Below, piece after piece: positions 24,324 through 31,571 of a DNA stretch of 64,000 nt. A program made the position numbers and the translations under genes. The stretch comes from SXTU01 sp964496695 (GTDB lineage: Bacteria > Verrucomicrobiota > Verrucomicrobiia > Limisphaerales > SXTU01): contig CAZCBE010000013.1 of NCBI GenBank assembly GCA_964496695.1, positions 19,170-83,169 of the forward strand. The letters are read 5' to 3'. The notes under the pieces are model-generated. The model searched no databases. It was given only the letters and a program-made list of their open reading frames with translations, and had not been told where the DNA came from. The number at the start of each line of letters is the position of its first letter. The stretch's first letter is position 1.

Positions 24324-24982
24324 TTGGCGACTGCTTTTCCGCCCCAGGCCGCATGGAGACCGCACTCACGCTTCTCATCCGCCTTTGCAGGGTCGAAGTA
24401 GTCCCATTCGTTCGGAAGGTTGTGCTGTTTCAGATAGGCTTCCATCTCGGCGTCGGACCAGTGGAAGACGGGGCTGACTTTGAGGGAGTTGAAGTTGCCG
24501 TCGGGGCTGACGATGTCCAGGCCGGCGCGGTTGGGGTTCTGGACTTTGCGGAGCGCGGTGAGCCAGACGGTGGGGGCGAGTTCCCTCATGCCGCGCTGGA
24601 AGGGCTCCAGCTTCATCACAGTGCTGAAGGCCTTGATGCGCTCCTCGTTCTCCGGCGTCGGCTCGGGCATGCCGCCGTGGACGGCGTCGTAGTGGGCGGC
24701 GGTGAGCCGGGGCAAGTAGGCCTTGATGTTGAGCTTTAGCTGGGCCTTGAGCGCCTCGGCGTGCAGGTAGGTGGCGGGGCGGTTGTAACCGTGGTCCACC
24801 CAGAGCACCGGGATGTCCGGCTGCACCTGCGTAACGAGGTGGAGGATGACGGCCTCGTAGGGGCGATAGTTCGTCGAGACGATGGCGCGGCCACCGGCCT
24901 GGGCGATGGCCCACTTCACGACGTCGAGGGCGGATTTGTTCCTAAGTTCGGCGTTGGCTTGGGTGATTTGGTCGGGGGTCAT
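24308..24982 (-). CDS. cysH: Phosphoadenylyl-sulfate (or adenylyl-sulfate) reductase
   Basis: A 224-residue CysH, reducing PAPS or APS to sulfite with thioredoxin. The PP-loop region reads RAIVSTNYRPYEAVILHLV, and the redox motif ECGLH is at residues 206-210. The paired cysteines (CC and CxxC) of Fe-S APS reductases are absent, which favours the PAPS type; yet no cysC kinase is visible here. The ATG at 24982 is used (MTPDQITQANAEL); an in-frame TTG at 24997 is an alternative. The last codons and stop lie inside a palindrome. A copy of its 5' end persists at 25640-25710. Confidence 0.93.
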   Translation of the reverse strand: MTPDQITQANAELRNKSALDVVKWAIAQAGGRAIVSTNYRPYEAVILHLVTQVQPDIPVLWVDHGYNRPATYLHAEALKAQLKLNIKAYLPRLTAAHYDAVHGGMPEPTPENEERIKAFSTVMKLEPFQRGMRELAPTVWLTALRKVQNPNRAGLDIVSPDGNFNSLKVSPVFHWSDAEMEAYLKQHNLPNEWDYFDPAKADEKRECGLHAAWGGKAVAKGDGV

Positions 24983-24993
24983 GGGATTGAAAA

Positions 24994-25443
24994 TCAAAGT
25001 TGGCTCAAATCGGCGAGATCCTTCGGACGGGCGCTGGCCTGCTTGTTCAGCTTCAAATCAACCAGGCTGAGCATGTGGACCGGCACGCCATCGTAGTCAG
25101 TCTCAATGCGCCGCCCCCAAGCCAAGACGAAGTCACCGCCGGAAATTCGGTTCAACACTTCGATCAGGTGCGGACGCGCGCCAAAGTGGGTGACGACTTC
25201 AGGATCGAGCAGTTGAGCCGTGGTCAAACCGGCCATCTCATCGCTGAAAAACTTGCGGATGGCGGCCACCGCCCGATCCGCGTTTTCGGGCGTCCGGTTG
25301 ATCCAGACATCCATGTCCGAGGTGACACGGGGGTAGCCGTGAAAGGAGACCGCGTGACCGCCGATGAGCAGATACTCAACCCCAGCGGCGTTGAGACACG
25401 CGAGGAACTCGCGGAAGTCGGGCGGCAGATGCCTCGGGTCCAT
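24994..25443 (-). CDS. MNT/AbiEii-like nucleotidyltransferase
   Basis: A 149-residue nucleotidyltransferase-fold protein. The motif GGHAVSFHGYPRVTSDMDVW contains the G-G and D-x-D of the polymerase-beta-like family used by AbiEii-type toxins and MNT antitoxins. The rest (VVTHFGARPHLIEVLNRISG; VHMLSLVDLKLNKQASARPK) fits the DUF6036-like group. It is preceded by a small gene that overlaps it by 68 bp. Together they form a two-gene module common in mobile and defence contexts. It ends 11 bp before the cysH start. Confidence 0.85.
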   Translation of the reverse strand: MDPRHLPPDFREFLACLNAAGVEYLLIGGHAVSFHGYPRVTSDMDVWINRTPENADRAVAAIRKFFSDEMAGLTTAQLLDPEVVTHFGARPHLIEVLNRISGGDFVLAWGRRIETDYDGVPVHMLSLVDLKLNKQASARPKDLADLSQL

Positions 25444-25582
25444 AGTTCAGTTCGCGCAGGTATTCGAGATGCCAGAGGCGTTCCTGAGGCGTGCGGGAAT
25501 GCCAGAACTCGCGCTCCTTCGCGTCGGCCTCCGCGAAGCCTCGTGAGAAGGAAACCATGGGTTTGATACGGCGTTCAGCCAT
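25376..25582 (-). CDS. Small partner protein of the nucleotidyltransferase
   Basis: A 68-residue protein with the pattern FAEADAKEREFWHSRTPQER followed by LWHLEYLRELNYG, the usual form of the short protein encoded just upstream of this nucleotidyltransferase class. It overlaps the nucleotidyltransferase start by 68 bp. It may serve as a partner or antitoxin, but that is inference from gene order. An internal ATG at 25558 is an alternative start. Confidence 0.65.
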   Translation of the reverse strand: MAERRIKPMVSFSRGFAEADAKEREFWHSRTPQERLWHLEYLRELNYGPEASAARLPRVPRVSQRRWG

Positions 25583-25639
25583 GCAGGAAATGTGGCCACA
25601 AATGGGAAAGAATTCAATCCGTAAACTTGCCCAACTGCC

Positions 25640-25710
25640 TCTCCGATGGTGTCGAGGGCCGACTGGTGGCGGAGAGTGGCGTTCGCCTGAGTGATTTGGT
25701 CGGGGGTCAT
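25640..25710 (-). pseudogene. Relic of the cysH 5' end
   Basis: Reading from the ATG at 25710, the first codons give MTPDQITQANATLRHQSALD. This matches the true cysH start MTPDQITQANAELRNKSALD at 24982, and the DNA before the ATG is similar for only a few bases. The match fades within about 25 codons, and the frame then runs through unrelated sequence to 25447. The nucleotidyltransferase module lies between relic and gene. Confidence 0.75.
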
Positions 25711-25729
25711 TTAGCGAAACTCGGTAAAA

Positions 25730-26473
25730 TCAATTCCAACTGCCTTCCGCAAAGGCGTCTTTTGCACCATTGAAGGTATGCCGAAGAAATGGGTGCTCCT
25801 CCAATTCGCTGTCGGCGATTACTAACTGCCCACTTCGCTGGAGGATGAGACGGCTCGTGGAGTCCGGCAAAGGGTGACTGCTTACGAAGTAGAAGAAAAT
25901 GAATCCCGAAAACACGAAACGGATGCATCTGTGGCCACTGACTCGTGAAGGCGTAGGCTCAACAAAAAAATCGCGGAATACATCACCGTCGAATTTGAGG
26001 GAGCAAACGAAACACGCATACTCATCAGGGGAGCCTGGCGTGTCCGACATCAACAGCAGCCTAATCTTCTCCTCGTGCGGCCCCAAGTCTACGTGCCGAA
26101 AGAATCCGTGAGTTGCAGCGGCGGCTCTCCAGAGAACCGATAGTAAGAAGAGCTTCATGCGAGCGTAGTCAAGGCCAGTAATTACAATCGCATTCGCGCG
26201 CCCCTGAGACTGAGGGGTTGGGAGAGGTCTGCCAAAAAAATCGTTGCTCGCATAGTGCTCAAGTTTGGAGAACTTTAATTCGCAGTTCGCACACATCAGT
26301 GGCTCACGGAATCCCTTTTGCTCCCATTCCCAAGCGCGCTCCGTAATTTGTGCGCTCCGAAAGCGGTGCTTTGCGTCGTAAAGGGGCCTGTAGATGAATT
26401 CTGGAATTATGTGAGAATTCATCAACTTGGCTGGTGTCTGGCAAAGCCGACAATATGTCTGTGGCGCACTCAC
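25730..26473 (-). CDS. HNH-like zinc-binding protein of unknown function
   Basis: A 247-residue protein with an N-terminal CRLCQTPAKLMNSHIIPEF and later LMCANCELKFSKLE. The CxxC-x(n)-H-x-x-P-x(n)-CxxC layout is that of HNH-type treble-clef nucleases, with the histidine of SHIIP as the candidate catalytic residue. The remainder is hydrophobic beta/alpha with no recognised domain. It starts at a GTG (26471-26473), 13 bp after cysI, and its DNA is visibly more A+T-rich than the flanking cys genes, suggesting acquisition. A defence or DNA-processing role is possible but not shown. Confidence 0.65.
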   Translation of the reverse strand: MSAPQTYCRLCQTPAKLMNSHIIPEFIYRPLYDAKHRFRSAQITERAWEWEQKGFREPLMCANCELKFSKLEHYASNDFFGRPLPTPQSQGRANAIVITGLDYARMKLFLLSVLWRAAAATHGFFRHVDLGPHEEKIRLLLMSDTPGSPDEYACFVCSLKFDGDVFRDFFVEPTPSRVSGHRCIRFVFSGFIFFYFVSSHPLPDSTSRLILQRSGQLVIADSELEEHPFLRHTFNGAKDAFAEGSWN

Positions 26474-26486
26474 CCGTGGCAGCCCC

Positions 26487-28172
26487 TCAATTCGTCGCAG
26501 GAACCTGCTCCTTCAACACCACGCGATCACACCAGTCACCAAAGCGCTCGCTCGCGCTGCGCTCCTTCGCGAAGCGCGCGAGGAGGGGGCGGAGTTCGGT
26601 CTCGATCTCGGGGTCTTTCACCACGTCCTTGAAGAGCGTGTTGAGACGGGTGCCGGCGGCGTTGCCGCCGAGCCAGAGCTGGTAGCGGCCGGGGGCCTTG
26701 CCCACGAAGGCAATCTCCGCCATGTAGGGACGCGCGCAACCGTTCGGGCAGCCGGTCGAGCGGATGATGATCTCCTCGCTGCCGAGGCCGAGGTCGCCGC
26801 AAAGTTTTTCGACGCGGTCCACGAGGCCGGGGAGCATGCGCTCGGACTCGGCCAGCGCGAGGCCGCAGGTGGGCAGCGCGGGGCAGGCCATCGAGTTGCC
26901 GTGGAGCAGGCTGGCCTGGTTTTCAGTGCGGACGCCGTGCTCCGCGAAGAGCGCGGTGATGGCCGCCTGATCGGCATCACTCACGTTGGCGAGGATGACG
27001 TTCTGGTTGCCGGTGAGGCGGAACTCGATGCCGGAAAACTTCTCAGCGATGCGGCGCAGGGCGGTCTTCTGGCGCACCTTGTCGGTATCCTTGATGCGGC
27101 CCGTCTCGACGAAGAGCGTGAGGAAATTCGTGCCGTCCAGCGCCTTTTGCCAGCCGTAGGTGTCGTTGGAGGAAGTGAACTTGTAGGCACGGGCGGGCCC
27201 GAGCTTGAAGCCGGCGCGCTGTTCGATCTCCGCGCGGACGAAGTCCACGCCCTTCTCGGCCACCACGTATTTGAGACGGGCGTGCTTGCGGTCGGTGCGA
27301 TCGCCGAAGTCGCGGTGGACGGTGAGGACGGCCTTGGCCACTTCAACCACCTGTTCCGACGTGACGAAGCCCATCACGTCCGCCAGGCGCGGGTAGGTGG
27401 TGCTCTGGCCGTGGCTGCGGCCCATGCCGCCGCCAACGGTGAGGTTGTAGCCGACGAGCTGGCCGTTCTCGACGATGGCGATGAAGCCGAGGTCGTTGGT
27501 GAGGACGTCCATGTCGTTCACCGGCGGCATGACGAAGGCGGTCTTGAACTTGCGCGGCAGGTAGGTCTTGCCGTAGAGCGGGTCCACGAAGTCCTTGTTC
27601 GCCGGGTCATCCAGACTGAGCTGCACGCCGTCAATCCAGATGGCGTGGTAGGCCGTCGTCTTGGGCGCGAGTGCGGCGACCACGCGATGCACGTCGGCGA
27701 CCATCGTGGCGCGGGCGGTGGTCTGCACGGGCGTCGGCGCGGCCATGACATTGCGGTTCACGTCACCGCAGGCGGCGAGCGTGGAGAGCAGGGAATCGTT
27801 GATCTTCTTGATGAGCGGCCCGAGGCCGGACATCACGACACCGTGGAACTGGATGCTCTGCCGCGTGGTGATGCGCAGGGTGTTGTTCCCGTAGGTCGTG
27901 GCGAGGTCATCAAAAGTGATCCACTGCGCGGGGGTCATGATGCCGCCGGGGATGCGCCCGCGGATCATCATGATGAACTTCTTCTGCGTCTTGCGCAGGT
28001 CGCGGTCATCCTGCTGGTAGATGCCGTGGAACTTGATGAACTGCTGATCGTCAGCGGAAAACTGGTCGGTGCCGGAGGCGACCGTGGCCGCGATGTTGCC
28101 GGCCAAAGTGGGAATGGCGTCCTTGATGACCTCGTTGTGGGTCACCTTTGCCGTCGGTTCTGTGGTAATCAT
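26487..28172 (-). CDS. cysI: Assimilatory sulfite reductase hemoprotein (nitrite/sulfite reductase family)
   Basis: A 561-residue siroheme/[4Fe-4S] reductase that takes sulfite to sulfide with six electrons. The domains run in the usual order: parachute domain (QFIKFHGIYQQDDRDLRK; LRITTRQSIQFHGV), siroheme-binding half (NVMAAPTP; YNLTVGGGMGRSHG), and the Fe-S cysteines ACPALPTCGLA and STGCPNGCARP. The combination with cysH, cysD and cysN favours sulfite over nitrite. No flavoprotein subunit (cysJ) is present. It is the first gene of the minus-strand sulfur run. Confidence 0.94.
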   Translation of the reverse strand: MITTEPTAKVTHNEVIKDAIPTLAGNIAATVASGTDQFSADDQQFIKFHGIYQQDDRDLRKTQKKFIMMIRGRIPGGIMTPAQWITFDDLATTYGNNTLRITTRQSIQFHGVVMSGLGPLIKKINDSLLSTLAACGDVNRNVMAAPTPVQTTARATMVADVHRVVAALAPKTTAYHAIWIDGVQLSLDDPANKDFVDPLYGKTYLPRKFKTAFVMPPVNDMDVLTNDLGFIAIVENGQLVGYNLTVGGGMGRSHGQSTTYPRLADVMGFVTSEQVVEVAKAVLTVHRDFGDRTDRKHARLKYVVAEKGVDFVRAEIEQRAGFKLGPARAYKFTSSNDTYGWQKALDGTNFLTLFVETGRIKDTDKVRQKTALRRIAEKFSGIEFRLTGNQNVILANVSDADQAAITALFAEHGVRTENQASLLHGNSMACPALPTCGLALAESERMLPGLVDRVEKLCGDLGLGSEEIIIRSTGCPNGCARPYMAEIAFVGKAPGRYQLWLGGNAAGTRLNTLFKDVVKDPEIETELRPLLARFAKERSASERFGDWCDRVVLKEQVPATN

Positions 28173-28194
28173 AAGTGAACTAATGACCTTACAA

Positions 28195-28222
28195 TTGTTA
28201 CTCGCATTCGCCGCATTGTCAA
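28195..28222 (-). promoter_or_regulatory. Putative promoter of the cys gene run
   Basis: On the minus strand a -35 TTGACA (28217-28222) is followed after 16 bp by TAACAA (28195-28200), placing transcription start about 15-20 bp before the cysI ATG. The -10 overlaps the near-palindrome TAACAATTGTAA, which could be a regulator site. Judged by eye only. Confidence 0.45.
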
Positions 28223-28343
28223 AAGCATTGTTTTACCGGCTGAACCGGCTGAACGCCACAGGATTTCTTGCTGTTTGGCAGCGCAAAAGCCGATTTCAGC
28301 GCTTGCCGCCCTACGGGAGATTCCCTAGCGTCGCCGAAAACCT

Positions 28344-29672
28344 ATGAGTTCCAAGAACCGCATTCTGCTGTCGGTCATGATGTTCCTGCAGTTTTTCGTC
28401 TGGGGGGCGTGGTTTGCCACCTTGGGCGCCTGTCTGGCGGGAAACAATCTGACCGGCATCATCGGTGACGCCTACGGCAGCGCGCCCATCGCGGCCATTA
28501 TCGCGCCGCTGTTCTTGGGTTTGGTGGCCGACCGGTTCTTCAACTCCGAGAAGGCCATGGGCATCCTCCATCTCATCGGCGGCGGCCTGCTTTTCATGGC
28601 CCCGGGCCTGGTGGCCAAGGGCGATGGCAAGTCCCTCGTCTGGCTCTTCACGGCCTACATGCTCTGCTACATGCCCACGCTGGGCCTGAGCAACACCGTG
28701 GCCTTCACCAACATTGACGACCGCAACAAATTCCCGGCCCTGCGCGTGTGGGGCACCATTGGTTGGATCGTGGCCGGCCTCATCGTCGGCGGCCTTGGCT
28801 GGTCCAGCAGCACGCATATCTTCACGCTGGCGGCGGTGTCCTCGCTGATTCTCGGCGTGGTTTGCTTCCTGCAACCGGCCACACCGCCTCCGGCTGCGGG
28901 CAAGCCGATCAACCTCAACGCCCTCCTCATGGTGGATGCCTTCAAGATGCTGGCCAGCGTGCCCTTTCTGGTCTTCATCGTGTGTTCCACGCTCATCTGC
29001 ATCCCGCTGGCCTACTACTACGCCTTCACCTCGAACTACCTGACGCATATCGGCTTCAAGGCCGCTGGCTCGACCATGACCCTGGGGCAGATGTCAGAAA
29101 TCTTCTTCATGCTGCTGGTGCCGTTCTTCTTCCGCCGCCTCGGCGTGAAGTGGATGATCTTTGTCGGCATGCTCGCGTGGGTGGTCCGTTACGGCCTCTT
29201 CTCCATCGGCGCGCCTGACCAGGTGCTCTGGATGATCCTGACGGGAGTGGTCCTCCACGGTGTCTGCTACGACTTCTTCTTTGTCACCGGGTTCATCTAT
29301 ACGGACACGAAAGCCCCGGCCGAAGTGCGCGGACAGGCGCAGTCCATGCTGGTCTTCTTCACGCAGGGCGTGGGGATGTATTTCGGTTATCAGGTCGCGG
29401 GCGGGAAGTTCGGTGCGACGGTCAAGAGCGCCGAAGCCCTCGGCAAGGCCATGCCTCCGGCGGAGAGCTTCACGTTCTGGGAGTCGTTCGGGAAGATGTT
29501 CGCCGCGCAGAAGCCTGAGGTCGCCGGGACTGTGCTGCAGGACACCATGAACCAGTGGAAGGAATTCTGGATGTTCCCGTGCATCATGGCCGGAGCCATC
29601 ATGGTGCTCTTCGCCCTTGCCTTCTGGGAAAAGAAGGAAGTCATCGCCGCCGCCGAGCCGCCGAAGGTTTAA
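28344..29672 (+). CDS. MFS transporter, nucleoside:H+ symporter-like
   Basis: A 442-residue membrane protein with about twelve hydrophobic helices. The opening LSVMMFLQFFVWGAWFATLG and the loop ALRVWGTIGWIVAGLIVG are typical of the NupG/XapB nucleoside:proton symporter branch of the major facilitator superfamily and of the related sugar permeases common in Verrucomicrobiota. The substrate cannot be fixed from sequence. It is transcribed away from cysI and converges on purM. Confidence 0.85.
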   Translation: MSSKNRILLSVMMFLQFFVWGAWFATLGACLAGNNLTGIIGDAYGSAPIAAIIAPLFLGLVADRFFNSEKAMGILHLIGGGLLFMAPGLVAKGDGKSLVWLFTAYMLCYMPTLGLSNTVAFTNIDDRNKFPALRVWGTIGWIVAGLIVGGLGWSSSTHIFTLAAVSSLILGVVCFLQPATPPPAAGKPINLNALLMVDAFKMLASVPFLVFIVCSTLICIPLAYYYAFTSNYLTHIGFKAAGSTMTLGQMSEIFFMLLVPFFFRRLGVKWMIFVGMLAWVVRYGLFSIGAPDQVLWMILTGVVLHGVCYDFFFVTGFIYTDTKAPAEVRGQAQSMLVFFTQGVGMYFGYQVAGGKFGATVKSAEALGKAMPPAESFTFWESFGKMFAAQKPEVAGTVLQDTMNQWKEFWMFPCIMAGAIMVLFALAFWEKKEVIAAAEPPKV

Positions 29673-30255
29673 GCGAAGATGGAATTTGCCGCGAGAGGGC
29701 GCAGAGGACACAAAGAGTCGTCATACGAGCTTGCGGCATGGGCAGTTCGGATTGGCGCGGTATTTGTGCGTGCGCTTCCCCCTCACCCCGGCCCTCTCCC
29801 CAGGGGAGAGGGAGCCACGCAGCCCGCGTCGCTCAATGCTCACGCCTTGTTCCCGCATCACGGTTCGCTGATTCAGCCTGCGGTTGGATTCAAGCCTAAT
29901 GCCGTTCGATAACCCGCCGCGACTGTCACGCTCTCCCTCTCCTCGGGGAGAGGGCCGGGGTGAGAATTCCCGGAACCAAAGCTTCGTGCGGTGAACCCCT
30001 GAACCCCGTGCCGGTGGCTTGCAGCCACCGCGTTGCAGGTGGAGCGCTCGAAGCGGGTTCGTGCTGCTGCGGCCCACGGTCGGCGGCTGCAAGCCGCCGG
30101 CACGGGTTTATGGTGAGGGGAAAGGGAGCATCCAATGATCGCACCGCAGGCTGCCCGAATTTCATCCTCACTTGGGATTACTCTGGAGGTTGCCGCCGGC
30201 AGGCCCAGTGTTCCTGCTCTGCGTTCTTTGTGCCCTCTCGCGGCAAAATTCCGGG
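29673..30255. repeat. Convergent intergenic region with three long palindromes
   Basis: Outer arms 29681-29715 (GGAATTTGCCGCGAGAGGGC then a GCAGAGGACACAAAG end) and 30226-30252 pair across 500 bp and almost touch both flanking stop codons. Inside are a CTCACCCCGGCCCTCTCCCC palindrome (29783/29964) and a CCCGTGCCGGTGGCTTGCAG type pair (30002-30030 with 30081-30109). Short frames through this DNA are repeat translations, not genes. Confidence 0.87.
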
Positions 30256-31311
30256 TCACGCCATCCGCACCACGCCGGAGCCTTTGACCACTTCGCCAAT
30301 GACCCACGCCTGGTGCTTTTTGCCCTGGATGAATTTCAGCGCCGCTGCGGCCTGCTCGGCTGAGACGATGGCCACCATGCCCACGCCCATGTTGAAGACC
30401 TGGTAGAGTTCCGCCTCGTCCACGCCGCCGCGCTCGGCCAGCAACTGGAACAACGGGCCCATCTCCCAAGTGCCCTTGCGGATGACCACATCGCACTTGG
30501 CGGGCAGCACCCGGGGGATGTTGTCCACGAAGCCGCCGCCGGTAATGTGGGCGAACGCCTTGACCTGATCCGGCTTGCCCGCGCGATTGAACTTCTTCAG
30601 CAGCGCCTGCACCAGCGGTCCGTAGCTGACGTGCACCTTGAGGAGCGCCTCGCCGATGGTGTTGTGCAGGTCGGGAACGAAATCGCCCGGCTGGAACTTG
30701 AGCTGCTCGAAGAGAATCTTCCGCGCCAGCGAGTAGCCGTTGGTGTGCAACCCGCTCGACGCGATGCCGAGGACGACGTCACCGCGCTTCACTGACTTCT
30801 GGCCGTTGAGCATGCGGGACTTCTCCACCACGCCCACGATCGTGCCGCTCACGTCGTATTCACCCTCCTGGTAGAAGCCTGGCATCTGCGCCGTCTCGCC
30901 GCCGATGAGCGTGCAGCCGTTGGCCGCACACCCACGCGCAAAACCCTTGATGATGTCCGTGAAGACGTGCGGCTCCAGCTTGCCGGTGCCGAGGTAGTCG
31001 AGGAAGAAGAGCGGCTCCGCGCCCAGCACCGCGATGTCGTTGACGCAGTGGTTCACGAGGTCCTCGCCGATGGTGTCGTGCTTGTTCATCGCGAAGGCGA
31101 GCTTGAGCTTGGTGCCCACGCCGTCCACGGAGCTGACCAGCACCGGCTGCTTGTATTTCTTCACGTCGAGCGCGAAGAGGCCGCCGAAGCCGCCCACCTT
31201 GCCGAGGACTTCACGGCGGTGGGTGCTCTTGAGGAGCTGGGGCAGCGTGCTCTTGACCTGATTGCCCAAATCGATGTCCACCCCGGCGGCGGCGTAAGCT
31301 TTCTGTTTCAT
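30256..31311 (-). CDS. purM: Phosphoribosylformylglycinamidine cyclo-ligase (AIR synthetase)
   Basis: A 351-residue PurM, forming the imidazole ring of AIR from FGAM and ATP in purine synthesis. Motifs seen: YAAAGVDIDLGNQVK at the start, VSSVDGVGTKLKLAF, VNDIAVLGAEPLFFLDYLGT, LIGGETAQMPGFY and AHITGGGFVDNIPRVLP. The ATG at 31311 (MKQKAYAA) is canonical; the frame upstream to 31461 runs through repeat DNA. No other pur gene is adjacent. Confidence 0.96.
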   Translation of the reverse strand: MKQKAYAAAGVDIDLGNQVKSTLPQLLKSTHRREVLGKVGGFGGLFALDVKKYKQPVLVSSVDGVGTKLKLAFAMNKHDTIGEDLVNHCVNDIAVLGAEPLFFLDYLGTGKLEPHVFTDIIKGFARGCAANGCTLIGGETAQMPGFYQEGEYDVSGTIVGVVEKSRMLNGQKSVKRGDVVLGIASSGLHTNGYSLARKILFEQLKFQPGDFVPDLHNTIGEALLKVHVSYGPLVQALLKKFNRAGKPDQVKAFAHITGGGFVDNIPRVLPAKCDVVIRKGTWEMGPLFQLLAERGGVDEAELYQVFNMGVGMVAIVSAEQAAAALKFIQGKKHQAWVIGEVVKGSGVVRMA

Positions 31312-31411
31312 GCGTGAAGTCTGTTGCGCGGTCCGCCCGATGCGTCGGTCGAGCCGCGAGGGGGCATCTTTCGGAATCCACCGGCTGGCAGCAAGGCAAA
31401 GAATTGCGTGT

Positions 31412-31571
31412 CGAAATTCCAAATCCCAAGCTTCAAATCCCAAACAAGTTCCAAACCCCAAATTTCAAAGGCTGCTGCCGGAAACGGAACCAAAGCTCCG
31501 GGCCGGCTTGGGCTTGGAATTTGGAACTTGGAGCTTCTTTGAGATTTGGAGTTTGGGATTTGGGGATTTCC
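31412..31571. repeat. TTTGGGATTTGG-word palindrome abutting a stop codon
   Basis: Left arm about 31412-31470 (AAATCCCAAGCTTCAAATCC type) and right arm 31513-31571 (GATTTGGAGTTTGGGATTTG type) pair imperfectly over more than 50 bp. Each arm is a run of 7-10 bp words with small changes. The right arm ends at the base before the stop of the PQQ-type protein gene. Confidence 0.87.

Noticed and set aside
29679..29912. Short plus-strand frames after the MFS transporter.
   Set aside because: They translate the palindromic repeats (PHPGPLPRGE from CTCTCCCC arms), a common false gene in repeat-rich genomes.
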